From DASTDY01 sp035478375 (GTDB lineage: Bacteria > Patescibacteriota > Saccharimonadia > Saccharimonadales > EFPC-124), in the NCBI GenBank assembly GCA_035478375.1, contig DATIJQ010000057.1, positions 1 to 33,303 of the forward strand: DNA of 33,303 nucleotides, written 5' to 3'. Below, piece by piece: positions 13,734 through 21,701 of the stretch. The translations under genes and the position numbers were made by a program. How positions within the stretch are numbered: position 1 is the stretch's first letter; every line of letters begins with the position of its first letter. A model generated the notes under the pieces. It did no database searches. It was not told the origin of the DNA and was given only the letters and a program-made list of their open reading frames with translations.

Positions 13734-16547
13734 ATGTCGACAGAGATTGTAGTAAGAGGTGCCCGCGAGCACAACCTCAAAAACATTGATGTAACTGTGC
13801 CGCGCGATAAGTTAGTGGTGATTACTGGGCTTTCGGGGTCCGGTAAATCTTCGCTTGCCTTTGACACAATTTACGCCGAAGGGCAGCGGCGCTACGTTGA
13901 ATCGCTTAGCTCGTACGCCCGCCAGTTTTTGGGCTTAATGGAAAAGCCAGATGTCGATCAAATTGACGGCCTCAGCCCGGCGATTAGCATTGACCAAAAA
14001 TCGACTAGCCGCAATCCGCGTTCGACCGTTGCCACCGTGACGGAACTGTACGACTACTTGCGTTTGTTGTACGCCCGCATTGGCGTGCCGCATTGCCCAA
14101 TTGACGGTAGCGAAGTTACACGTCGTTCGCCGCAGCAAATTGTCGACGAAATTGTTAGCCTGCCCGAAGATTCGCGCCTAATGATTTTGGCCCCCGTTGT
14201 CACCGATAAAAAAGGTGAATTTGCCCACATCCCCGAACAATACCAGCGCGCCGGTTTTGCCCGCGCCCGTGTCGATGGGATTGTGTACACGCTGGAGGAA
14301 TTCCCCCAGCTCGAGAAAAATAAAAAGCATAATATAGAGGTGGTCGTTGACCGTGTGGTTAATAGCGCCGAAAATCGTGGCCGCATTGCCCAAAGCACCG
14401 AGCAAGCATTAGAGCTAGCCGAAGGCGTAGTGCGCGTGGTCAACGCCGACGACGAAACCGAAAAATCGTACAGCCAGCGTTACGCTTGTATTGACCACCC
14501 CGAGATCGAAATCCCTGAACTCGCACCGCGCTTGTTTAGCTTTAACTCACCCCACGGCGCTTGCCCAGTGTGCACCGGCCTTGGTAATCGGCTAGAAGTT
14601 GACCCCGATCTTATCTTAAACCCAAGCCTGACTATTGCCGAAGGCGCCATCCGCCCCTGGAATCGTATCCGTATCGACACCTGGTACATGAAACAAGTCG
14701 GCGCCATGGCCGAATCCAACGGGTTTTCGATCCAAACTCCAGTCAAAGATTTAAGCGCTGATGAGCTGCAAAAAGTTTTGTACGGCACCGGTAGTCAACG
14801 TTACCGCGTACCACTCAGCAGCGGCCGCAGTTTCGAAACCACATTCGAAGGCGTTATCCCTAACTTGGAACGCCGCCACCGCGAAACCGAAAGCGAATTC
14901 ATCCGCAAAGACATCGAACGCTTTATGCGCGAGCGCGCCTGCACCACGTGCCACGGCCAGCGCCTCAAGCCAGAAGCCTTGGCAGTTACCGTGCAAAATC
15001 TTAACATTATGGATGTTTGTGGCCTTAGCGTCGACGACGCGCTCAAACTTTTTACCGACGGCCTAAAATTTAGCGAGCAAGAATTATTTATTGCTAAACA
15101 AATTTTACGCGAAGTCAAGGCGCGGTTGAGCTTTTTAGCTGACGTTGGTTTGGGCTACATCGAACTCGCCCGCGCCGCCAACACTTTAAGCGGTGGGGAG
15201 GCGCAGCGCATCCGGCTTGCAACCCAGATTGGTTCTGGTTTGCAAGGCGTTTTGTACGTGCTCGATGAGCCGTCAATTGGCTTGCACCAGCGCGACAACG
15301 ATCGGTTAATCGCCACCTTGCACCACCTGCGCGATTTGGGCAACACTGTTATTGTGGTCGAGCACGACGAAGACACCATCCGCGCGGCCGACTACTTAAT
15401 TGACATCGGCCCGGGCGCTGGCGTGCACGGCGGCAATGTTGTCGCCCAAGGCACACCCGCCGAAGTCGCCAAAGACCCAGCCAGCCTCACCGGCAAATAT
15501 TTGAGTGGCGTCGAAAAAATCGCCGTGCCAAAAAAACGCCGCGCATTGGTAAAAGACAAAGCGCTTGTGGTGCGCGGTGCCCGCGAGCACAACCTCAAAA
15601 ATATTGATGTCACCGTGCCACTTGGTGTGATGACAGTTGTTTCGGGTGTGTCTGGGTCGGGCAAATCTACCCTTGTAAATGACATTTTGGCCAAAGAGTT
15701 GGCCCACCGTTTGCACCGCGCGAACTCGGTCGCCGGCAAGCACGACGCCATTGACGGCATCGAAGCGCTCGACAAAGTTATTGTCATTGACCAGTCAGCA
15801 ATCGGCCGCACGCCACGCAGTAACCCGGCAACTTACACCGGCGTGTTTACGCCAATCCGCGAGCTGTTCGCTAGCACGCCCGAAGCCAATATTCGCGGCT
15901 ACAAAGCCGGTCGGTTTAGCTTTAACGTTAAAGGCGGTCGCTGCGAAAACTGCCAAGGCGACGGCGTTATTAAAATCGAAATGCACTTTTTGCCAGATGT
16001 ATACGTGACCTGCGAAGTCTGCAAAGGCAAACGCTACAACCGCGAAGCGCTCGAAATCCACTACAAAGGCAAAACCATCGCCGATGTGCTAGAAATGACA
16101 GTCGAACAAGCTGTAATCTTTTTTGCGAACATCCCCAGCATCGCCCGCAAAATGGAAACTTTAAACGAAGTTGGCTTAGGCTACATTAAATTGGGCCAGC
16201 CAGCCACGACCTTAAGCGGTGGCGAAGCGCAGCGCATTAAACTCGCCAGCGAACTTAGTCGTCGGCCAACTGGTCGCACATTGTATATTTTGGATGAACC
16301 GACCACTGGGTTGCATTCTGCCGATGTTAAAAGGTTATTACACGTTTTGCAAGCGCTGGTAACTGCCGGCAACAGCATGGTAATTATCGAACATAATTTG
16401 GACATTATAAAAAGCGCCGACCATCTTATAGACATGGGGCCAGAAGGTGGTGACAATGGCGGTACAGTTGTGGCCCAAGGCACGCCGGAGCAGATTGCGG
16501 CGAACCCAAATTCTTATACTGGTAGCTATCTTAAAGGGCTGCTTTAA
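13734..16547 (+). CDS. uvrA: Excinuclease ABC subunit A
   Basis: DNA-damage sensor of nucleotide excision repair; forms dimers with two ABC ATPase modules and loads UvrB. The 937-residue protein has both Walker A motifs (GLSGSGKSS near 33 and GVSGSGKST near the middle). It has two LSGGEAQR signature motifs and Walker B motifs ending LDEPSIGL and LDEPTTGL. Zinc-binding Cys pairs are CPVC, CTTC, CENC and CEVC. The frame is open for 22 codons upstream, but the start at 13734 gives the family's usual N-terminus (MSTEIVVRGAREHNL) and lies just after a TATAAT box. The partner gene uvrC begins at 32527; uvrB is not in the window. Confidence 0.97.
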   Translation: MSTEIVVRGAREHNLKNIDVTVPRDKLVVITGLSGSGKSSLAFDTIYAEGQRRYVESLSSYARQFLGLMEKPDVDQIDGLSPAISIDQKSTSRNPRSTVATVTELYDYLRLLYARIGVPHCPIDGSEVTRRSPQQIVDEIVSLPEDSRLMILAPVVTDKKGEFAHIPEQYQRAGFARARVDGIVYTLEEFPQLEKNKKHNIEVVVDRVVNSAENRGRIAQSTEQALELAEGVVRVVNADDETEKSYSQRYACIDHPEIEIPELAPRLFSFNSPHGACPVCTGLGNRLEVDPDLILNPSLTIAEGAIRPWNRIRIDTWYMKQVGAMAESNGFSIQTPVKDLSADELQKVLYGTGSQRYRVPLSSGRSFETTFEGVIPNLERRHRETESEFIRKDIERFMRERACTTCHGQRLKPEALAVTVQNLNIMDVCGLSVDDALKLFTDGLKFSEQELFIAKQILREVKARLSFLADVGLGYIELARAANTLSGGEAQRIRLATQIGSGLQGVLYVLDEPSIGLHQRDNDRLIATLHHLRDLGNTVIVVEHDEDTIRAADYLIDIGPGAGVHGGNVVAQGTPAEVAKDPASLTGKYLSGVEKIAVPKKRRALVKDKALVVRGAREHNLKNIDVTVPLGVMTVVSGVSGSGKSTLVNDILAKELAHRLHRANSVAGKHDAIDGIEALDKVIVIDQSAIGRTPRSNPATYTGVFTPIRELFASTPEANIRGYKAGRFSFNVKGGRCENCQGDGVIKIEMHFLPDVYVTCEVCKGKRYNREALEIHYKGKTIADVLEMTVEQAVIFFANIPSIARKMETLNEVGLGYIKLGQPATTLSGGEAQRIKLASELSRRPTGRTLYILDEPTTGLHSADVKRLLHVLQALVTAGNSMVIIEHNLDIIKSADHLIDMGPEGGDNGGTVVAQGTPEQIAANPNSYTGSYLKGLL

Positions 16548-16567
16548 AAACTAAGACCGGAATAATT

Positions 16568-16958
16568 TTAGTGCAACGATTTTTTTGAAGCAAGCCGCGC
16601 ATTCGCTCGCCTAATAGCGGTTTTATTATTCATTTTTTCGACAATTTTTTCAGCCTTGCCTCTGTCGGCTCATATAAAGGCAGTATGTTCATGGCTCAGG
16701 TGATCAGTTGTTGTGACGTGCGGCACAGATAAACTAATTCAACGACATCATTTCCACCTTTCTTCCAAGTAAAAAATGAATTGGGTCCGGCACTATAGTT
16801 AGATCAATGATGCCAGACTCTTCTGTGACTTCACGCCGGAGCGCGGTCGTTAAATTTTCGCCTTCTTCAACAGTGCCTGTAAGGGTTTGCCAGAAGCCGC
16901 CGTCTTCTGGCGAACGCTTAAGAAGGAGGTATTGATTGTTGTTACTTGATGATGGGCG
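16568..16958 (-). pseudogene. Decayed Nudix hydrolase gene
   Basis: On the minus strand the frame from 16958 reads RPSSSNNNQYLLLKRSPEDG and then a perfect Nudix box (GTVEEGENLTTALRREV, TEESGI). It shifts frame at the six-T run before TWKKGG. The second frame gives NDVVELVYLCRTSQQLIT and hits TGA at 16698. The remaining frame gives SHEHTAFI, then a TGA where Trp would fit, then ADRGKAEKIVEKMNNKTAI to the stop at 16568. The usual Nudix order is thus spread over several frames. A likely N-terminal remnant (IIKV) lies further upstream, also out of frame. It was probably a house-cleaning nucleotide hydrolase. This remnant fills most of the 480-base gap after uvrA; I see nothing else there. Confidence 0.75.
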
Positions 16959-17029
16959 TTAACTTTGATTATGGTCGTAGGTTAATGCTTACGCTCTGTT
17001 TTTTGTTATGTTTTAAGGAAATCATATGA

Positions 17030-17458
17030 TTAAAAACCAAAACTCGCCAACGGGTCATTATATGTCGGCATCATCCCCGATTTATATTGCAAAATCAACT
17101 CCAGCATAATTTGATCCGAGAATAGTTTTTGCTGGGCGAGTTTTAGAACTTCGTCAGGTGTAAAGCAAGCAGATTCTACTTCGGCGGCTTGGAGTGGGTA
17201 ATCGGCATTGACCTCGCAACCAAAGATAAAGCCCAGCAGTGCGCCTTTTTTAGCGCTCTTTGCCCGCGTCGCCATTTTAAAAAGGCGGACCTTCGCCGCA
17301 CGATATCCCGTTTGCAACAATACACAGCGACGGATGCACAGTAACACGTCTTCTTCATCTGTTATTTCGCGCATAGGTAGCTTCCACCCACCCTTGCTAT
17401 CTTTGACCAGCAGCACGCCATCCGTGTAATGCACAATTGCCTTAACCCACAATTTCAT
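17030..17458 (-). CDS. Nudix-fold protein lacking the catalytic glutamates
   Basis: A 142-residue protein whose N-terminal part (LWVKAIVHYTDGVLLVKDSK, then GGWKLPMREI) matches the Nudix fold. The motif expected to read R-E-x-x-E-E-x-G reads R-C-V-L-L-Q-T-G here, so the metal-binding glutamates are replaced by Cys, Leu and Gln. It is probably not a hydrolase; non-catalytic Nudix folds are known as ligand sensors and regulators. The start at 17458 is chosen over an upstream ATG because GAGGG lies seven bases before it. The upstream region holds repeated TTTGTGTA motifs. It sits next to a decayed true Nudix gene. Confidence 0.7.
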   Translation of the reverse strand: MKLWVKAIVHYTDGVLLVKDSKGGWKLPMREITDEEDVLLCIRRCVLLQTGYRAAKVRLFKMATRAKSAKKGALLGFIFGCEVNADYPLQAAEVESACFTPDEVLKLAQQKLFSDQIMLELILQYKSGMMPTYNDPLASFGF

Positions 17459-17476
17459 AGTAGAACCCTCGTTTAA

Positions 17477-17515
17477 TTTGTGTATACCTAACATATATAC
17501 ACAAGGTTTGTGTAA
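17477..17515. promoter_or_regulatory. Operator-like inverted and direct repeats
   Basis: TTGTGTATA (17478-17486) and TATACACAA (17496-17504) form a perfect inverted repeat of nine-base arms with centres 18 bp apart. TTTGTGTA occurs at 17477-17484 and again at 17507-17514, exactly 30 bp (about three helical turns) apart. The block lies upstream of the degenerate Nudix gene and about 90 bp before the first deoxyribosyltransferase-like gene on the other strand. Which regulator binds is unknown; the ribbon-helix-helix tails next door are candidates. Confidence 0.5.
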
Positions 17516-17568
17516 CTGTCTATATTGATTTTGGATAATTTATAGTGCATTGTATTTAAAATCGAAAA

Positions 17569-17577
17569 TGATAAGAT
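17569..17577 (+). promoter_or_regulatory. Extended -10 promoter of the first deoxyribosyltransferase-like gene
   Basis: TGA-TAAGAT, predicted +1 near 17584, leader of about 21 nt without a clear Shine-Dalgarno near the ATG. Confidence 0.45.
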
Positions 17578-17604
17578 GTAATTTAGGATTAAAGCTTACA
17601 AAAA

Positions 17605-18183
17605 ATGTTAATTTATCTTTCTGCAACAGCACGCGATATTGAGCAAGACATAGACATATACCGACGCATTCGTGATGTTGTTCGAAATTTAGGGCACAAC
17701 CTTGCGGGTGATTGGACGGAGACAGCACTTTTACGCGAGCAACGCGCGAATAAAAAAGGGCAACTTGAAGGGATTGATTGGAGCATTGTTCAGGAGGCCG
17801 AAGCGCTTTTGCAAAGCTCAGAGCTGGTCATAGCAGAGGCTTCTGATAGAAGTACGTTTGGTGTGGGGTATGAAGTGGCTCAAGCACTTAACGGTCGTAA
17901 GCCAATATTACTTCTCGTCAAGCGAGAGAGCGCTCAGCGTTCCTATGTTACTGGCCTCAAGAACGACCTTATTACTTATAAGCCCTACGATTCGTCTAAT
18001 TTAGAAAGGGTCGTAGAAAATTTTATTAAGGATAACACAATCAAGAACAAAGATTTGCGCTTTAACTTTGTCATCGATAGGCAGCTCCACAACCATTTAC
18101 GATTAAAATCATTTAAAACTGGCAAAACTAAGGCCGAGGTAGTGCGTGATTTACTCGTAAGAGATATGAACAAAGATAAATAG
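17605..18183 (+). CDS. Nucleoside 2-deoxyribosyltransferase-like protein with RHH-like tail (paralogue 1)
   Basis: 192 residues. The N-terminal domain (about 1-145) resembles nucleoside 2-deoxyribosyltransferases and related N-glycosidases. The strand-loop-helix SSELVIAEASDRSTFGVGYE is followed by VAQALNGRKPILLL. The Glu at residue 90, in GYEVAQAL, sits where the family has its nucleophile. The last 45 residues (LRFNFVIDRQLHNHLRLKSF, then KTGKTKAEVVRDLL) look like a ribbon-helix-helix unit, a DNA-binding and dimerisation fold. A paralogue follows at 19230 on the other side of a PfkB-type kinase, which starts 29 bases after this stop. The tail is more alike between the two than the enzyme domain. 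The likely substrate is a nucleoside, nucleotide or related N-glycoside; DNA binding is inferred. Confidence 0.7.
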   Translation: MLIYLSATARDIEQDIDIYRRIRDVVRNLGHNLAGDWTETALLREQRANKKGQLEGIDWSIVQEAEALLQSSELVIAEASDRSTFGVGYEVAQALNGRKPILLLVKRESAQRSYVTGLKNDLITYKPYDSSNLERVVENFIKDNTIKNKDLRFNFVIDRQLHNHLRLKSFKTGKTKAEVVRDLLVRDMNKDK

Positions 18184-18212
18184 AATGCATATAAATTATC
18201 GAGGTACTTTAT

Positions 18213-19178
18213 ATGGACACTTTAGTTTTAGTAATCGGCTCACCAAATACCGACATTGTGACCACATGCGGCCGTAAAACCATTATTGGACCGGGCGGCA
18301 AGGCGCGCAATATAGCTCATATGACCGCAAATCTGCTGTCGAAAGGACAAGTTGCTTTAGTAGGGCGTACGTCAAAAGATAGTTTAGGGCTTTGGAAGAT
18401 TCCTTTAGACGCCCTCAAATCCTCTGGTGTTAACATTGACTTTTTAACAATCGATGAAACAAGCAAGGAACTCCCAGGTATTGCTTTAATCGCGACAGAT
18501 ACGACTGGCGAGAGTAGAGTAACTTTTCTGCCAGGCGCTACCAAAAAGTTCAATAGGCGCGATATAGACGTAGCCGATATGTTGTTTAAGAATGTTACAG
18601 GAAACAAAGGTTACGTTGTTTTTACCTTAGAATGTCCATTTGATACACTTAGATATGCTATCCAAAAGGCCAACTCTCTAAACCTAAGTATAATTATTGA
18701 TTGTGGAGGATTCTGCACCAACGTAAGGCCCAATGTTGTTAGAAGTATATTAGGTAAGGGGGTATTTTTTATTAAGCCCAACGCCTACGAGGCTCAGTGT
18801 ATAACCGGCGTTAAGATAAGAAATTTTGCTTCTGCCCAAAAGGCTGCCAATATTCTAAGATCAATGGGCGCGCAAAATATTTTAATCACTGCTGGCAAAA
18901 AAGGGGCGTACCTTTTTACAAACAAGCAGCAGACTCATATAAGACCCCCTAAAATTTTAGGCAATAAAGATATCTTTGATTCCACAGGTTGCGGCGATCA
19001 AGCTTTGGCCGTTATCTGCGCTAGCTTAGTAAAAGGCGTCTCGATAGAAGAAGCAGCTAGGCCTGCGATATTGGCGGCAACATTACAGTTTTATAAGAGA
19101 GGTGTGCGGCCAATTACACGGCAAGAATTCATGAGGATCGAGTCTGCACAACAAAAAACAGCATTAAGCTTTGCATAA
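18213..19178 (+). CDS. PfkB/ribokinase family kinase
   Basis: A 321-residue ATP-dependent kinase of the ribokinase family, which phosphorylates sugars or nucleosides. The first signature is GPGGKARNIA (26-35), the family's glycine pair with Asn. The NxxE motif is in KPNAYEAQCITG, and the ATP/anion-hole signature is DSTGCGDQALA (256-266), with Asp262 as the likely catalytic base. The usual GAGD reads GCGD here. GAGG lies eight bases before the ATG. It is sandwiched between two deoxyribosyltransferase-like paralogues, so a nucleoside or a (deoxy)ribose derivative is a reasonable but unproven substrate. The gene uses AGA/AGG/ATA codons more than core genes do, which hints at transfer. Confidence 0.85.
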   Translation: MDTLVLVIGSPNTDIVTTCGRKTIIGPGGKARNIAHMTANLLSKGQVALVGRTSKDSLGLWKIPLDALKSSGVNIDFLTIDETSKELPGIALIATDTTGESRVTFLPGATKKFNRRDIDVADMLFKNVTGNKGYVVFTLECPFDTLRYAIQKANSLNLSIIIDCGGFCTNVRPNVVRSILGKGVFFIKPNAYEAQCITGVKIRNFASAQKAANILRSMGAQNILITAGKKGAYLFTNKQQTHIRPPKILGNKDIFDSTGCGDQALAVICASLVKGVSIEEAARPAILAATLQFYKRGVRPITRQEFMRIESAQQKTALSFA

Positions 19179-19191
19179 CCGCGCAATAAAG

Positions 19192-19205
19192 TGTAGAATT
19201 CTACA
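19192..19205. promoter_or_regulatory. 14-bp perfect palindrome over a -10 box
   Basis: TGTAGAATTCTACA is fully self-complementary and contains TAGAAT (19194-19199), a plausible -10 box for the second paralogue. The site therefore looks like an operator that would block its promoter. Its TGTA...TACA ends resemble the half-sites at 17477-17515. Confidence 0.5.
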
Positions 19206-19229
19206 GGTAATCTAAAAAGGTTAATATTG

Positions 19230-19808
19230 ATGATAATTCACTTTATTGCGTCTTCTCAAAAGGCTGTCGCGAATATCGGTAACTATAGAGCAATCGTTCA
19301 GGCGATCCATGCGCAGGGTGCTATGCTGGCTGCTGACTGGGTCGAGCCAGCCTATCTTTATATGAAAGAAGGCCGCAAGGCAACACAAGAACATTGGGAG
19401 AGTACCTACCAGGAACATATCGAGGCACTTGCTCGTTCAGACATTGTCATAGCAGAGGTAAGTGACAGTAGTTTCGGTGCAGGTTTTCAAGTTGCAACCG
19501 CCATTCAACAAAAGAAACCAATCCTTCTGCTTATAAGAAAGAATAAAGCCGAAGAAGGCACGTTTAATGTCGGTGTAAACAATAGTTTTGTAAGTAAGAA
19601 TTACTATGACGCAGATAACATAGAGTCTATAGTCGCTAAATTTATCAAAGACAACACAATTGAAACTAAAGATTTGCGTTTTAACTTTTTTATAGATCGT
19701 GAAATTTATAACTACTTACGATGGACGGCCTTGCGGACAGGAACAACCAAAGCTGAGATTCTACGTAAATTAGTTACAAAAGAGATTGAGAGAAAAAACG
19801 CAGATTAG
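19230..19808 (+). CDS. Nucleoside 2-deoxyribosyltransferase-like protein with RHH-like tail (paralogue 2)
   Basis: 192 residues from the ATG at 19230, which I prefer to the TTG three bases earlier; AAGG lies nine bases before it. The N-terminal domain follows paralogue 1 (ARSDIVIAEVSDSSFGAGF, then VATAIQQKKPILLL), but the position of the nucleophilic Glu holds Gln (residue 87, GFQVATAI). The conserved tail (KDLRFNFFIDREIYNYLRW, then TGTTKAEILRKL) looks like ribbon-helix-helix. The pair may be one active and one non-catalytic subunit, or the second may have become a regulator. A palindrome lies over its likely promoter. Its TAG stop overlaps the TAA stop of the converging GHMP-family gene. Confidence 0.7.
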   Translation: MIIHFIASSQKAVANIGNYRAIVQAIHAQGAMLAADWVEPAYLYMKEGRKATQEHWESTYQEHIEALARSDIVIAEVSDSSFGAGFQVATAIQQKKPILLLIRKNKAEEGTFNVGVNNSFVSKNYYDADNIESIVAKFIKDNTIETKDLRFNFFIDREIYNYLRWTALRTGTTKAEILRKLVTKEIERKNAD

Positions 19809-20899
19809 GTGAGTGAAAGGATTTGATAAGAGGCATTATGAGGTCTTGTCACAATAGTTTTCATGTCTAATTTTTCGAATATGGTTTTAACTTTTTCGGT
19901 ATTACTCGTAAGCGCGAAAAAGCCGGGTCCTACGGAAGAGAGCGACAAAATTTTAACTTCGTCATCTGTTCGCAAATGACGAAGTCTTTCTGCCAAATCG
20001 GTAATCCCAGGATACGCAAAGGTGCAGTTCTGGATACCTCCCATATCCCATCTATAATCAAAGATAAGCTCTTTAAGTGGTCGAAGATTGCCCTCTTGTG
20101 CTGCGGGTATGACTTGGTGTAATACTCTGTAAGCAATGGTCTGGCTATACTCTTTACCTACGCGCTTAAAACCATTGATATTATCGATTTCTGCTCTCAT
20201 CATTGTCTGTGAGTCTGGATGCTTAAAATCTTTCGGTACTCCTATAACGACACTCAGATTTTCAGGTAAATCTTTTAAGTAAATAGGATTGGCAAGTCCC
20301 GCTATTATTACAAGCCCTCCTTCGAAATGACCACATGCGCCAGATCCGCCAATACACTGTACTGGCATCAGGCAATTGTCGGCACCGTCAATTTCTTCGC
20401 CATGGTTTTGAGCGCAGTAACGAATAAGCTGCATAGTTGTTAAGGGACATCCGTAAAGCTCGTTGATGGCTGTCGCAACTGAAGCGATAAGCGAACTACT
20501 CGAGCCTAGTCCACAGTGACGTAGGTTGACTTCGTCAATGACATCGATGTCTAGCCCATCATTCACCTCTAGAGCTTCTTGCATAATAAGAGCAGCGTGT
20601 CGTATAAGCGACGGTCTAGGTGACGTTTGACTGATGGTAATTTTATTAGAAGCTTTGTTTATCCGAACGCGGACTTTTTTGGTGATATCAACACTAAAAT
20701 TTATTTGACCTGCAGGGTAAATAAGATTATTATTTTGGACAATTTGCGAGGGGTCGAGGGACATTGCTTCTAACCTTGAAGGGTAGTTTAAAATAATCTC
20801 ACTCCCTATCGCACCTACCTTTCCTTTAGACTGGATAGGGTTAAAGATAGTTCCTACTTGAAAGGTGTTAAAATCGGTCTTTTTTCCGTGATATTCCAT
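19805..20899 (-). CDS. GHMP-superfamily kinase-like protein
   Basis: 364 residues. The phosphate-binding GHMP motif is LRHCGLGSSSSLIASVATAI (127-146), and the C-terminal loop LSLSSVGPGFFAL matches the third GHMP motif. The combination H-x-G-L-G-S, the late SSVGP and the overall length recall beta-ribofuranosylaminobenzoate phosphate synthase-like members more than galactokinase or homoserine kinase. This could therefore be a sugar or PRPP-type enzyme instead of a simple kinase. Substrate unknown. It converges on the paralogue 2 gene with overlapping stop codons. The promoter is unclear; TACAGT lies four bases before the ATG. Confidence 0.75.
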   Translation of the reverse strand: MEYHGKKTDFNTFQVGTIFNPIQSKGKVGAIGSEIILNYPSRLEAMSLDPSQIVQNNNLIYPAGQINFSVDITKKVRVRINKASNKITISQTSPRPSLIRHAALIMQEALEVNDGLDIDVIDEVNLRHCGLGSSSSLIASVATAINELYGCPLTTMQLIRYCAQNHGEEIDGADNCLMPVQCIGGSGACGHFEGGLVIIAGLANPIYLKDLPENLSVVIGVPKDFKHPDSQTMMRAEIDNINGFKRVGKEYSQTIAYRVLHQVIPAAQEGNLRPLKELIFDYRWDMGGIQNCTFAYPGITDLAERLRHLRTDDEVKILSLSSVGPGFFALTSNTEKVKTIFEKLDMKTIVTRPHNASYQILSLT

Positions 20900-20956
20900 A
20901 AAACTGTAAGTTGACCTAAAAGGCCTACGGTAAATCCAAGCTGACGTTAAGTAATT

Positions 20957-20981
20957 TTACAGGCTAATTAAGCACCTGTAA
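20957..20981 (-). terminator. Weak terminator after dedA
   Basis: TTACAGG (20957-20963) pairs with CCTGTAA (20975-20981). Read leftward it is followed by AAATTACTT. It lies just past the dedA stop and before the GHMP gene on the same strand. Confidence 0.4.
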
Positions 20982-20983
20982 GA

Positions 20984-21625
20984 CTATAGCATTTCTTTTT
21001 TTTGTGTGCTAGTCTGACGTTTCTGTTTTAGGAAGTGGTAGATTGGAGAAACAATCGAAATTAATACGACGACTACGACAACCGGCACTATCAACAACTC
21101 CACATTCACCCCATGCGCCTGCAAAAATGCGCCACCGTAATAACCCAGGTAGGTGACAACGCTGGACCACAGGAGAGCGCCAACTACATCGTACACCAAA
21201 AATGTAATGTATGACATGTTGCCTACGCCAGTTACAACTGGGGCAAAGGTACGGACAACAGGTATAAAGCGGGCGATTAGTACAGTAATCGGCCCGAATT
21301 TTTCATAAAAGTTTTCGGCTTTGTGCAAATTTTCTTGTTGGAAAAGCAGTGAATTCGATTTAGTAAATAACTTGCGGCCAACGCGCCGACCAATGTAGTA
21401 GCCAATATTGTCGCCGGCGATGGCGGCTAGGGCAATTAATATAACGAGCGCGTGAATATTAACTTCGAGCACACCTTGCTGCGTCAAAAAACCGGCCGTA
21501 AATAACAGTGTATCGCCTGGCAAAAAGAACCCGATTAACATTCCTGATTCAGCAAAAACAATCCCTAAAATACCAAGCACGCCCATGGCGTGTACGGCGT
21601 CGGCCAAATTTATTCCAAATAGCAT
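20984..21625 (-). CDS. DedA family membrane protein
   Basis: A 213-residue member of the DedA/VTT superfamily; some members flip undecaprenyl phosphate or phospholipids across the inner membrane. Family motifs are AESGMLIGFFLPGDTLLFTA, GDNIGYYIGRRVGRKLF and RFIPVVRTFAPVVTGVGNMS, with the functional Arg residues present. About five hydrophobic segments are visible, then a basic tail. The start is set by an extended -10 box (TGA-TAGAAT) whose predicted +1 is exactly the A of the ATG, so the mRNA is probably leaderless. It diverges from rplY. Confidence 0.93.
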   Translation of the reverse strand: MLFGINLADAVHAMGVLGILGIVFAESGMLIGFFLPGDTLLFTAGFLTQQGVLEVNIHALVILIALAAIAGDNIGYYIGRRVGRKLFTKSNSLLFQQENLHKAENFYEKFGPITVLIARFIPVVRTFAPVVTGVGNMSYITFLVYDVVGALLWSSVVTYLGYYGGAFLQAHGVNVELLIVPVVVVVVLISIVSPIYHFLKQKRQTSTQKKEML

Positions 21626-21631
21626 GCCCCC

Positions 21632-21640
21632 ATTCTATCA
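21632..21640 (-). promoter_or_regulatory. Extended -10 promoter of dedA
   Basis: On the minus strand TGA-TAGAAT; predicted +1 is 21625, the first base of the start codon. It is one of the clearest leaderless candidates in the window. Confidence 0.65.
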
Positions 21641-21664
21641 TGCTTAAGTGCGTTATCGTAGATC

Positions 21665-21673
21665 TGATATAAT
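21665..21673 (+). promoter_or_regulatory. Extended -10 promoter of rplY
   Basis: TGA-TATAAT, predicted +1 near 21680. Unlike other core genes here, the transcript has a 22-nt leader with a GGAGG Shine-Dalgarno. Confidence 0.65.
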
Positions 21674-21701
21674 AAAAGTACATCTGATATGGAGGTATTG
21701 C

